A DNA stretch of 14,422 bases from an uncultured Clostridia bacterium (GTDB lineage Bacteria; Bacillota; Clostridia; Peptostreptococcales; Anaerovoracaceae). The position numbers and the translations under genes were made by a program. The DNA is taken from contig CAKQIZ010000051.1 in NCBI GenBank assembly GCA_934247125.1, positions 1 through 14,422 on the forward strand. The letters are read 5' to 3'. Under the pieces are notes generated by a model. That model searched no databases and was not told where the DNA came from. It was given only the letters and a program-made list of their open reading frames with translations. The stretch's first letter is position 1; each line of letters begins with the position of its first letter. Shown one piece after another: positions 1-6,801 of the stretch.

Positions 1-1
1 G

Positions 2-553
2 ATCTACAAAATCGAAAAATACAAGGGCATGTTCAGGATATATTTTGAAGCCGGACAGCGCGCACTGGCAGACTACGACATAAAACACGACATGTTAACG
101 GATCTTTCGAACAGATATTCCTCTTCAGTCGAGGATTTTCCTTCAAAGCTCAAAGCGCAGGAGGAAAAGACCGCAGCCCTGAAAGACGAGCTTTTCCATC
201 TGAAAAAAGCGTATATAGAAAACGAATGCACGCGGCTCGATGCTATCCTCGACGGCGCTGATGCGAACGTTGTCGTCTACCCGCTCGAGCACCTTTCCCT
301 GGATGACGCCTTCAGCATGGGCAAACACTACATGGGAAAAACCGGCCGCCTGATAATGCTTTACGCGAAAAAGAATACATCTTATATCCTCGCGTCCGAC
401 GGCAGCATAAAGTGCGGCGCGCTCGTAAAAGAATACGCTTCATTTTACAACGGAAAAGGCGGCGGCAACGACACCTCTGCACGCGCGATATTCTCGAACG
501 CAGACGACGCTGCGCTTTTTGCAGATCTGATCAGAAAACACCTGATGCCGTGA
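2..553 (+). CDS. Alanyl-tRNA editing protein, C-terminal part (DHHA1 domain); 5' end outside window
   Basis: The reading frame is open from base 2, before the first in-window ATG at 29, so this is the 3' part of a longer gene. About 184 residues are visible. The residues before and after the first Met (IYKIEKYKG, then MFRIYFEAGQRALADY) match the linker that follows the editing domain in long AlaX and AlaRS proteins. The C-terminus has a glycine-rich motif (YNGKGGGNDTSARA) followed by a helix, which is the DHHA1 signature. A charged, probably coiled-coil helix lies between them. In this family the missing N-terminal half carries the HxxxH...C zinc site that hydrolyses Ser- or Gly-mischarged tRNA(Ala) in the cytoplasm. 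The editing residues are not in the window, so activity cannot be judged. The gene converges with the 3D-domain gene. Family assignment is fairly sure. Confidence 0.8.
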   Translation: MYKIEKYKGMFRIYFEAGQRALADYDIKHDMLTDLSNRYSSSVEDFPSKLKAQEEKTAALKDELFHLKKAYIENECTRLDAILDGADANVVVYPLEHLSLDDAFSMGKHYMGKTGRLIMLYAKKNTSYILASDGSIKCGALVKEYASFYNGKGGGNDTSARAIFSNADDAALFADLIRKHLMP

Positions 554-693
554 CCCGAAAGGCCCGCAACGTCCGAGACAGTCATAGCAGTCCAGCGACC
601 CGAATGATCTGTGCGGTTCCGCAACGTCCTGCACAGATCCGCAACAGCTTGGATCCTCGGCATCCGCGGGCATCCGAGAAACAAACCAACTAT
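554..693. repeat. Intergenic repeats: 11-bp direct repeat and 9-bp inverted repeat
   Basis: This non-coding stretch follows the AlaX-type gene. CCGCAACGTCC occurs at 564-574 and again at 619-629, with a shorter copy (CCGCAAC) at 639-645. The second copy sits in the loop of a perfect 9-bp inverted repeat, GATCTGTGC (606-614) and GCACAGATC (631-639). A further short direct repeat (GCATCCG) is near 660-675. No T-tract follows the hairpin, so it does not look like an ordinary intrinsic terminator. The function is unknown. Confidence 0.5.
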
Positions 694-769
694 AAAACCG
701 GAGCGACTGTGATCCGCCCCCGCCCACTTCAGGCTTCAAGGGGAGCATATCATTATCGCCCCGGTTTTT
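694..769. terminator. Long-armed bidirectional hairpin between convergent genes
   Basis: The arms are AAAACCGGAGCGA (694-706) and TCGCCCCGGTTTT (756-768). They form 13 pairs with one mismatch around a 49-nt loop that can itself pair further (CCCC near 717-720 with GGGG at 740-743). The right arm ends in TTTTT on the plus strand and the left arm gives UUUU on the minus strand. It could therefore stop transcripts from both the AlaX-type gene and the 3D-domain gene. The large loop makes this less certain than a compact terminator. Confidence 0.5.
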
Positions 770-810
770 CTTCATATTTATTCAGTTCTGCCATGTGCTT
801 ACGGCAGGCG

Positions 811-2283
811 CTATTTGATATATATGGTCACGTACCTTGCGCCCCAGCCTATGCACTCCGCATTCGTGTCCATATAGATGTCGATCGTGTTGCCCACGAT
901 ATTGCCGCCCGTATCCTCCGCACGTCTCGCGCCGACACCCTCTATGTACACTTCCGATCCGAGCGGGATAACGCCTGGATCCACTGCTATCTCACCGACT
1001 CTCGCCCTCGTGCCCATCGCAGTAGTGCCGCCGCCGGTATACGCGTACGCCTTTACAACGAGCTTGCGGCTGTATGACTGACCGTCAAAATTTATCCTCG
1101 TTCCGTTTGCGACCACCTTGTCGACAGCTGCCGTGAGTGTCTCCCTGGAGATCTCCGAACGCGACGATTCGACACCGTCCACATACGTCACCTTGTATGT
1201 GACCTTCGCCTTGCCTTCCACGCCTTCGGTCACGACCTTGGTCGTCCCTTCATCCAGCGAAGAATCGTCCTTCGTCACAGTCTTGAACTCGATCTTTTCT
1301 TCCTTTGTTTCTTCCTTGATCTTCACGCGCTTTATGACGATCTTCATATTTTTTGTCAGAAGCTCATCCAGTCCCGGTTCCACGATATCATTCCTGCCGA
1401 CTTTTACGTTCTTGTCCTTTAACGCCTCGCTGACCGTATTCGCCAGAGTCCTGTATTTTTTGGTCTTGCCGTCGGCAGTGATCTTAAAATCCGTGGCATG
1501 ATCTATCTTGATCTTCATGCCGTCGCTGATATACGCCGTGAGCGGCTGTGAAACGTAATCTCCTTCGCTGAATTCGATATCGTTTTCCTCAAGGAACCCT
1601 TCCACCGTATGCGCCTTGCTCTCAAACTCGAATTTTTCTCCGTTTATCGCAGCCGTGACCTCCCTCGGAACAAGGTTGTTGTAAATGAACATCACCGCTG
1701 CAAGTATCACGAACGCAGCCGCTATAGCACCGAGCGATATGTATTTTTTGTATGACGGTTCTTCTGTAAAGGCTGCAGCTTCGGGTGCTTCAGGTTCTAT
1801 GAGCACGTCCGGATCTGCCGGTGCTTCAGGCAGTGGGATTTCTTCAGCCGAAGTATCTGCGGAGAGCTCGACGCTCTCAGCGACTTCGGGAGACTCTGCT
1901 GTTTCAGCGGTTGCCGCTGCCGCGGCTTCAGCCTGCTCGCCTGCAGGCTCGCAGGTTTCATCACCAGGCTTCTCCTGTTGGTCCGGCGTCTCTGCCGCCG
2001 TGACTTCTTCCGGTCCGGCTTCAACCGCATCCCGTGATGGTTCGACCTGTTCTGCATCGTCAAACGCTTCAACGACCCCGGCATTTACTGCTGGCTCTTC
2101 GCTGCTGTCCTGTACTGACATATCCGATATCCCGGTTGCGTCGTTCTTCTCCTCTTCGAGGCTCATTTCCTGCCGCTCTTCTCTGGCATCTTCGAATATC
2201 TCATCGATATCGAGCCTCTCATTGGTCTGTACATGTATGTCTTTTTCATCTTTCTCAAAGACATCTTTGATTTTTATCTTCAT
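811..2283 (-). CDS. YabE-like cell-wall protein: acidic N-terminal tail, membrane anchor, DUF348 x2, G5 domain, 3D domain
   Basis: This 490-residue protein starts at ATG 2283 with a GGAGAG ribosome binding site. Residues 1-178 are a long acidic, Glu/Ala/Pro-rich, low-complexity region with no signal peptide. A single membrane segment follows at about 181-202, giving an N-in, C-out topology. Outside the cell are two DUF348 ubiquitin-like repeats (about 207-250 and 264-306), a G5 domain (about 315-390) and a C-terminal 3D domain (about 408-490). The 3D domain keeps its acidic residues: D435 in AVDPGVIPLGS, D457 in AEDTGG, and D468 in IDIYMD. In Firmicutes this architecture (YabE, Rpf2-like) belongs to peptidoglycan-acting proteins. 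The 3D fold resembles the MltA-type lytic transglycosylase core, so wall cleavage or remodelling is likely. The long cytoplasmic acidic tail is unusual compared with B. subtilis YabE. It is monocistronic with its own promoter. Confidence 0.88.
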   Translation of the reverse strand: MKIKIKDVFEKDEKDIHVQTNERLDIDEIFEDAREERQEMSLEEEKNDATGISDMSVQDSSEEPAVNAGVVEAFDDAEQVEPSRDAVEAGPEEVTAAETPDQQEKPGDETCEPAGEQAEAAAAATAETAESPEVAESVELSADTSAEEIPLPEAPADPDVLIEPEAPEAAAFTEEPSYKKYISLGAIAAAFVILAAVMFIYNNLVPREVTAAINGEKFEFESKAHTVEGFLEENDIEFSEGDYVSQPLTAYISDGMKIKIDHATDFKITADGKTKKYRTLANTVSEALKDKNVKVGRNDIVEPGLDELLTKNMKIVIKRVKIKEETKEEKIEFKTVTKDDSSLDEGTTKVVTEGVEGKAKVTYKVTYVDGVESSRSEISRETLTAAVDKVVANGTRINFDGQSYSRKLVVKAYAYTGGGTTAMGTRARVGEIAVDPGVIPLGSEVYIEGVGARRAEDTGGNIVGNTIDIYMDTNAECIGWGARYVTIYIK

Positions 2284-2309
2284 CTATTCTCTCCAATTCA
2301 GGGGTATCA

Positions 2310-2342
2310 TTGATATGATATCAAAATAAGCGAGTTTGTCAA
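2310..2342 (-). promoter_or_regulatory. Promoter of the 3D-domain gene with an overlapping palindrome
   Basis: On the minus strand the -35 is TTGACA (complement of 2337-2342), the spacer is 16 nt, and the -10 is TATCAT (complement of 2315-2320). The -10 lies inside a perfect palindrome, TTGATAT-g-ATATCAA (2310-2324). A dimeric repressor bound there would block polymerase. The start codon is about 30 bases downstream. The promoter call is strong; the operator role is inferred. Confidence 0.7.
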
Positions 2343-2396
2343 GTTGCCGGCGCATCGAGGCTTTCCCGGTAACACGTTCCTGCCCGCCAGACTCAG

Positions 2397-2426
2397 CAAA
2401 AAAGAGCCGGACACATCCGACTCTTT
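2397..2426 (-). terminator. Intrinsic terminator of the aldolase-to-winged-helix operon
   Basis: Read on the minus strand, AAGAGTCGG (2425-2417) pairs with CCGGCTCTT (2410-2402), giving nine pairs with one G-T wobble. The loop is 6 nt and the stem runs into TTTTTT (2403-2398). It lies about 165 bases past the last stop codon of the seven-gene operon and ahead of the 3D-gene promoter. Confidence 0.8.
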
Positions 2427-2591
2427 CTCAAGTATGCATTTGCAGAAATACCATAGTTACACCGATAACACATACTGCGAAGATACTTTTTTCACTGTAT
2501 AAACCCACACGGGTGCCAGACCGTCGTTCACACAAATCTACATCACCTGAACATTTCTATATGCCGACACCCGGCTGTCTATACTATCCAT
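2427..2591. other. Untranslated 3' region of the operon, no gene seen
   Basis: No convincing open frame with a ribosome binding site is visible on either strand between the stop codon of the winged-helix gene and the terminator. A short pairing is possible between CGGGTG near 2515 and CACCCG near 2570, but the loop is long. I assign no function. Confidence 0.4.
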
Positions 2592-2864
2592 CTATCTATT
2601 TATTGGAAGGTATTTCAGTCTTTCTTCGCCAAGCGCCGTCAGTTCATATTCGATCGCCAGTTCATTTTCCTGGTTGAAATAAACGTTGTTTTCTCTGATC
2701 ATTGCAACGCTTGCCAGAGAATCCAGATAAAATTCCACTCTTTTTCTCGTAAACTGGCGCTCCGTTCCATACTCATCTTTTAACCCGTTCATTATAAAGT
2801 CAGCATCTACAGGTCGATTAGCTTGTCCAATAAACTGATACATCCTCATTTTAAATGGTAACAT
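2592..2864 (-). CDS. Small winged-helix DNA-binding-like protein, last gene of the operon
   Basis: This is a 90-residue protein. ATG 2864 is chosen because AGGAGG lies 8 bases upstream; the alternative ATG at 2870 is only 2 bases from it, and ATG 2849 has no close site. The gene overlaps the end of the transporter gene by 14 bases, so translation is probably coupled. Predicted helices at about 4-13, 21-32 and 37-55 are followed by a beta-hairpin-like stretch (58-76) and the segment YELTALGEERLKYLP. The pattern 'Y-x-LT-x-x-G-x-x' is common at the end of the wing in small winged-helix regulators. I recognise no named family and see no ligand domain. Its position suggests an operon-specific regulator or accessory protein, which is inference. 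The fold is moderately sure and the role is unknown. Confidence 0.6.
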   Translation of the reverse strand: MLPFKMRMYQFIGQANRPVDADFIMNGLKDEYGTERQFTRKRVEFYLDSLASVAMIRENNVYFNQENELAIEYELTALGEERLKYLPINR

Positions 2865-3915
2865 CCTCATTTCCTCCTCTCAGCTGGATCAACTCCTTAG
2901 GATTCGCAATTACTAAAATCGTACCTATAACGATAACGACCACTCCTACGATCGCCAGTCCGGTTATCGAATATTCAATCAGGCCAAATGCCTGGAACAG
3001 GAATCCAAACGCAATACTCCAGACACCGTAAGTCACATCCAAAGCCATCGCTCTTCCCACACCTGTCATACTCATGGCAGAATAGAACGAAAGGTAATTG
3101 AATGCGCCACCGATTGCTGCAACAGCAACAAGGATCACAGGCCAGCCTGCCGAAAAAGCGTCCGCAATCATTCCGAATCCGGAAAGTCCGACTCCGCCTA
3201 TAGCTCCGCAAAGCGGAACAAGAATCACAAGATCGATAATACCTGCACCAAATGTCCTGAATACACCTACAGGAACGTAAGCATCAACTATATCATTAGC
3301 ATAAGTTACTATAATTCCTTCTACAGCCCATAAAATAGCTGATATAAGTGCAAAAATAATGCCTATATAGAAGTAAGGATATACCCCTTCAGGTGGGGCA
3401 AATCCGACGATCAGTGAACCCATGACAACGATAACGATGCCCGCCCACGCTCTCGCTTTGATTTTTTCTTTAAAAATAATAGAGCTAAGTATCTGACCGA
3501 TCACCGGGAAAAAAGCTGTGATAGCCGCTGCATATGTCGCTCCGCAAAGATTTATAGCAACCAAATAAGCACTCGCCGCCAACGGACCTCCGACCAGGGC
3601 ACCTCCCATCAGCATCCATCCCATCTTCGTCTTTAACAAGCGTCCGTATTCTTTCAAACCAGTACCTCTTGCCGTATTGAACACCAGCGCCCATACCCCA
3701 GCGAAAATCTCATGAAGACCGCTCATGACCAAGGATGCTACGCATATAAGCCATAGACCATAGCTCGGATCTGCAAAAGGCGACATGGCCCCTGCTTCTC
3801 CAAGCACTATTCCCTGAAATCCATAAGCTACGCCTGCTCCTAACCCTATAAGAATACCCACTTTAGCAAACTTCAGTCGCTTACTCTCTAAAGATTCTTT
3901 TGCATTCAAGTTCAT
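2851..3915 (-). CDS. EamA/DMT-superfamily transporter, ten membrane segments
   Basis: This 354-residue integral membrane protein starts at ATG 3915, where AAAGGAGG lies 7 bases upstream. A longer in-frame reading back to 4032 would run into the kinase gene and has no support. About ten hydrophobic segments are seen (roughly 17-37, 53-78, 99-120, 124-147, 155-173, 180-202, 214-240, 257-280, 287-308, 315-336). They fall in two halves, each with the EamA pattern: 'AAAITAFFPVIGQILSSIIF-KEK' at about 129-151 in the first half, and 'GVGRAMALDVTYGVWSIAFG' at about 285-304 in the second. DMT carriers of this type export or import small polar metabolites. Next to an APH-fold kinase, the arrangement resembles choline permease LicB beside choline kinase LicA. 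Uptake of the operon's substrate is therefore the favoured role. The substrate is unknown. The gene starts 13 bases after the kinase stop codon. Confidence 0.82.
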   Translation of the reverse strand: MNLNAKESLESKRLKFAKVGILIGLGAGVAYGFQGIVLGEAGAMSPFADPSYGLWLICVASLVMSGLHEIFAGVWALVFNTARGTGLKEYGRLLKTKMGWMLMGGALVGGPLAASAYLVAINLCGATYAAAITAFFPVIGQILSSIIFKEKIKARAWAGIVIVVMGSLIVGFAPPEGVYPYFYIGIIFALISAILWAVEGIIVTYANDIVDAYVPVGVFRTFGAGIIDLVILVPLCGAIGGVGLSGFGMIADAFSAGWPVILVAVAAIGGAFNYLSFYSAMSMTGVGRAMALDVTYGVWSIAFGFLFQAFGLIEYSITGLAIVGVVVIVIGTILVIANPKELIQLRGGNEDVTI

Positions 3916-3928
3916 ATTGCGCCTCCTT

Positions 3929-5107
3929 TCAGCAGTTCGAACCAACGATTTTTTGATCGAACTCATCGATATGTTCTTCAACGAACTCAATAATGGATTT
4001 GGTCCAGTTTCCCCAGTACACATTAAATTCATATGTATTTGTAGGATTATCGTTTACGATATAATCCCAGATATACGCAAACCCGCATTTGATCGAAGTC
4101 AGTTCAAAAACTTTCATCAGCATTTTTCGTTCTGTCTTCGTCAGCCTTCCCAGTACAGGATGACCTAAACTTTCGATTTCCTCATCGTACGCATCTATAA
4201 ACAGCCTTATGTCGTCAACGGCCAGACTGTTAGTAACCGCCTCGGGATCATATTTACAAAGCCCTTCATTTATAAACCATCCCAGATCCACAAGCCTTGG
4301 GAATTCCTGGCTTAGATTCAGATCGCATATACCTATCGGATCCATATCATCACTGAACAGATAATTCTGCGGACTGGTATCCACATGACATATGCATGTC
4401 GGAAGTTCTCGTCTGTGCACAAGATATTCTTCTGTATTACGATCCAGGATTTCCAGAAGTCTTGGCTGATATTTACGAAAATATTCATAATACTCATAAT
4501 CAGAATCTTTGCTGAAAGCTTCGAAATCCTCTGTGAATTTTTTCCGATAATCCGCAAGTTCCGCTTCATAATCTGCCACAAGACTTCGAGCCTGCGCTGA
4601 TTCCTTAAACCCATACGCTCCGACATGCAGACGCGCGATCCCTATGGCACAGCCTTTTATCAGATCTTTAGGTATCTGACCATACGCCCAGTTCTCTCGC
4701 GCATGCGCATTTCCCTTTAAAAAATCGAACACACAGAAATACCTGTTTTTTCCGATTTCCGGACAATAACACACTACCATGTAACTGCCGTCTGTCGTGC
4801 GACGAGGCTCGGCACACAGCATCTCCGACTTATTGTGCTTTACATAATAAGAACGAAGTTCTGTCTCAAAAAGTACATTCTCATATTCTGTAGACGAACT
4901 GAACAGCTGTCCAAAATATCTGGTTTCAACTCCATCTTTATCAAATACGATAAAATAATTGAAATTCGAATCTCCCATTGTAAGTCTCTCAACTTTCGAT
5001 ACGGTTCCCAGATCATAGAATTCCTCTGCGATCTTACCGATATCGGAAGTAGCATCTGCCTGATTCGCTATAACATATGAGGCCTCCGGCCTTTTATCTA
5101 TAACCAT
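3929..5107 (-). CDS. APH/choline-kinase-fold phosphotransferase
   Basis: This 392-residue cytoplasmic kinase is counted from ATG 5107, which has a GTGAG-type site 7 bases upstream. A GTG at 5119 would add four residues but is crowded against its GGGA. The catalytic loop is clear: ICHVDTSPQNYLF, with H241, catalytic D243 and N248 (HxDxxxxN). The metal-binding aspartate follows at D262 in GICDLN. The pattern LVDLGWFINEG, typical of choline/ethanolamine-kinase and homoserine-kinase-II relatives, comes next. The N-lobe (about 30-130) has MGDSNFNYFIVFDKDG in place of a standard P-loop. The family phosphorylates small hydroxyl compounds such as choline, homoserine, methylthioribose, hydroxylysine and sugars, and also aminoglycosides. 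Lying between dehydrogenase and transporter genes, it most likely phosphorylates the imported alcohol. Resistance is an unlikely role here. Confidence 0.8.
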   Translation of the reverse strand: MVIDKRPEASYVIANQADATSDIGKIAEEFYDLGTVSKVERLTMGDSNFNYFIVFDKDGVETRYFGQLFSSSTEYENVLFETELRSYYVKHNKSEMLCAEPRRTTDGSYMVVCYCPEIGKNRYFCVFDFLKGNAHARENWAYGQIPKDLIKGCAIGIARLHVGAYGFKESAQARSLVADYEAELADYRKKFTEDFEAFSKDSDYEYYEYFRKYQPRLLEILDRNTEEYLVHRRELPTCICHVDTSPQNYLFSDDMDPIGICDLNLSQEFPRLVDLGWFINEGLCKYDPEAVTNSLAVDDIRLFIDAYDEEIESLGHPVLGRLTKTERKMLMKVFELTSIKCGFAYIWDYIVNDNPTNTYEFNVYWGNWTKSIIEFVEEHIDEFDQKIVGSNC

Positions 5108-5167
5108 AAGAAAACTCACTTCCCAGACGAATATTCTTATCCGTCTTTCGCTTTACTCAAACAACAG

Positions 5168-5521
5168 TTACTCATTTGTCAATATGATATCTGCCCCTGT
5201 ACCCAGAATGTTACTGCAAACTACTTTGCCTATAGTATACGGCGGATCCGCTTCCAGTGTCCTGATCACCTCCATGCATGCCGCCTGCATATCTTTAGGG
5301 ATAGGCCTGCTCGTTCTCACCGATACTACCGGTGTCTTGAACCCATTTGCTTTGATCACCGCAGTAAGATTTCTCTCAGGATGAAGATATTCTGCCTCAG
5401 CGTATTCCAGCCCTCTCTTACACCCGTATCCATCAACTGATTCGACCTTGTCACCGGATCCTTTTACTGTGATGCAGCAGCTGGAAGGGCAAATTATACA
5501 AGTGATCTTTTTCTCATCCAT
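5168..5521 (-). CDS. DUF1667 cysteine-motif protein, third part of a GlpABC-like oxidoreductase
   Basis: This 117-residue protein starts at ATG 5521, one base after the stop codon of the FAD/NAD oxidoreductase gene. Its AGGAGGT site lies inside that gene, so the two are translationally coupled. The N-terminus has the pattern CIICPSSCCITV (C8, C11, C15, C16) and a further Cys in GYGCKRG (C34). This fits the CxxC...C...GC-x-x-G motif of DUF1667, presumably a metal or Fe-S site. The rest is a small alpha/beta domain with RPIPKDMQAA. In many Clostridia, DUF1667 genes follow GlpA-like and GlpB-like genes, where the product probably relays electrons or supports complex assembly. The molecular role has not been firmly shown. 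The order here, A-like, B-like, DUF1667, is the standard one. Confidence 0.88.
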   Translation of the reverse strand: MDEKKITCIICPSSCCITVKGSGDKVESVDGYGCKRGLEYAEAEYLHPERNLTAVIKANGFKTPVVSVRTSRPIPKDMQAACMEVIRTLEADPPYTIGKVVCSNILGTGADIILTNE

Positions 5522-5522
5522 T

Positions 5523-6791
5523 TCACAGTACCTCCTGTTCTTTTGCCAAACTGATCACGATCTGCTTGATGCCGTCTTTCACGAGATCCTTCTTTTCCAG
5601 CGTGACAGATTCGATTTCTCCCGGGTTTACAAACGGACGCTTCACGGATTTTAACTCAGCGCCATCCGCAAATGCCTTGATACTTACCTTTTCGTACGGA
5701 GCGGCTACACGGAAATATACAGTTACCGGTTCTTCGCCATCGTTAACGATCCTCTGCGGCGTTACATACCTGATGTTCTCACCGGCCGCAACCTCGATAT
5801 GTCCATTATCCGTTCCCAGTTTGCCCTGCGCAAACAAAGCAGCAGCCTTTCCGGCTTTTTCGCTCTCCACAGATACGTTATCCACCAGATCGTTTACATG
5901 AAGTACATTACCGCAAGCAAAGACTCCCGCAACATTTGTCTGCATATGATCGTCTACCATTGGGCCCTTAGTTACCGGATCCAGCAGTACACCCGCAGTC
6001 TTCGACACCTCGTTTTCCGGTATCAGACCTACGGAAAACAAAATGGTATCACAATCGATATCGAATTCCCTGCCTGGTATTATCTCACGTTTTTCATCTA
6101 TTTCGGCAACGCTTACGCCCTCTACTCTGTACTTACCTCTTATATCAGTTACCGTATGGCTCAGATAAAGAGGTATACCATAATCATCCAGGCATTGCAC
6201 ACGATTTCTCGTCAGTCCTGCAAGATATGGCATGATCTCTACAACGCCTTTGACCTTGAGACCCTCAAGTGTCAATCTCCTCGCCATGATCATACCTACG
6301 TCACCTGAGCCCACGATGACAGCTTCTCTTCCAACCAGCTCGTTCTGCACATTTATAAAACGCTGAGCTGTTCCTGCCGTAAAGATTCCTGCAGGTCTTG
6401 TGCCAGGCGTGGCGACCTGAGCTCTCGTTCTTTCCCTGCACCCCATCGACAGAACTATGGCCCCTGCTTTGATAACGACAACACCATCCCTGTTCGCACC
6501 ATGAACGATCCTTTCTTCGCCTTCTATATTAAGGACCATCGTGTCCAGCAGTACATCTATCCCTTTTTCTTCAACCATTTTGATGAATCTTCCTGCATAT
6601 TCCGGCCCCGATAATTCTTCTTTGAAATATTTCAGACCGAATCCCATATGGATACACTGCTCCAGGATACCTCCCATTCTGAAATCACGTTCGATCAGAA
6701 CAACTTTTTCTGCTCCGTTTTCCTTAGCAGCAAGAGCTGCGGCCAAACCTGCCGGCCCTGCTCCGATTACAGCTACATCATATTCCAGCAT
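5523..6791 (-). CDS. FAD/NAD(P)-dependent oxidoreductase (GlpB/HcnB-like partner subunit)
   Basis: This 422-residue protein starts at ATG 6791. A GAGGT site lies 7 bases upstream, and the upstream stop is 10 bases away; a TTG-initiated extension to 6824 would overlap the previous gene. An FAD-binding Rossmann motif opens the protein (VIGAGPAG, G10/G12/G15) and a second dinucleotide motif is GSGDVG at 161-166. The second FAD contact is near 290-296 (VFACGNV, where most relatives have GD). Residues 340-415 form a beta-rich C-terminal extension. Such proteins are thioredoxin-reductase-fold subunits that pass electrons from a GlpA-like flavoprotein to NAD or another carrier. No CxxC redox pair is present, so it is not a disulfide reductase. 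It lies between the GlpA-like and DUF1667 genes and probably forms a complex with both. Confidence 0.85.
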   Translation of the reverse strand: MLEYDVAVIGAGPAGLAAALAAKENGAEKVVLIERDFRMGGILEQCIHMGFGLKYFKEELSGPEYAGRFIKMVEEKGIDVLLDTMVLNIEGEERIVHGANRDGVVVIKAGAIVLSMGCRERTRAQVATPGTRPAGIFTAGTAQRFINVQNELVGREAVIVGSGDVGMIMARRLTLEGLKVKGVVEIMPYLAGLTRNRVQCLDDYGIPLYLSHTVTDIRGKYRVEGVSVAEIDEKREIIPGREFDIDCDTILFSVGLIPENEVSKTAGVLLDPVTKGPMVDDHMQTNVAGVFACGNVLHVNDLVDNVSVESEKAGKAAALFAQGKLGTDNGHIEVAAGENIRYVTPQRIVNDGEEPVTVYFRVAAPYEKVSIKAFADGAELKSVKRPFVNPGEIESVTLEKKDLVKDGIKQIVISLAKEQEVL

Positions 6792-6801
6792 GTTTTCAAC
6801 C

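Noticed and set aside
412..1077. 221-codon plus-strand open frame across the AlaX-type gene end and the 3D gene
   Set aside because: It is an Arg/His-rich shadow frame over two well-supported genes, with no family pattern or ribosome binding site.
1685..2329. Ser/Ala-rich plus-strand open frame opposite the acidic tail region
   Set aside because: It mirrors the Glu/Ala codons of the minus-strand gene. Low complexity arises from the opposite strand.
3916..4032. N-terminal extension of the first DMT transporter by 39 residues
   Set aside because: It overlaps the 3' end of the kinase gene and lacks a ribosome binding site, while ATG 3915 has AAAGGAGG at good spacing and begins a normal cytoplasmic N-terminus.
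3929..5107. Aminoglycoside resistance gene
   Set aside because: The fold is shared with resistance kinases, but the gene sits within a metabolic operon and the motifs resemble choline/homoserine-type kinases.
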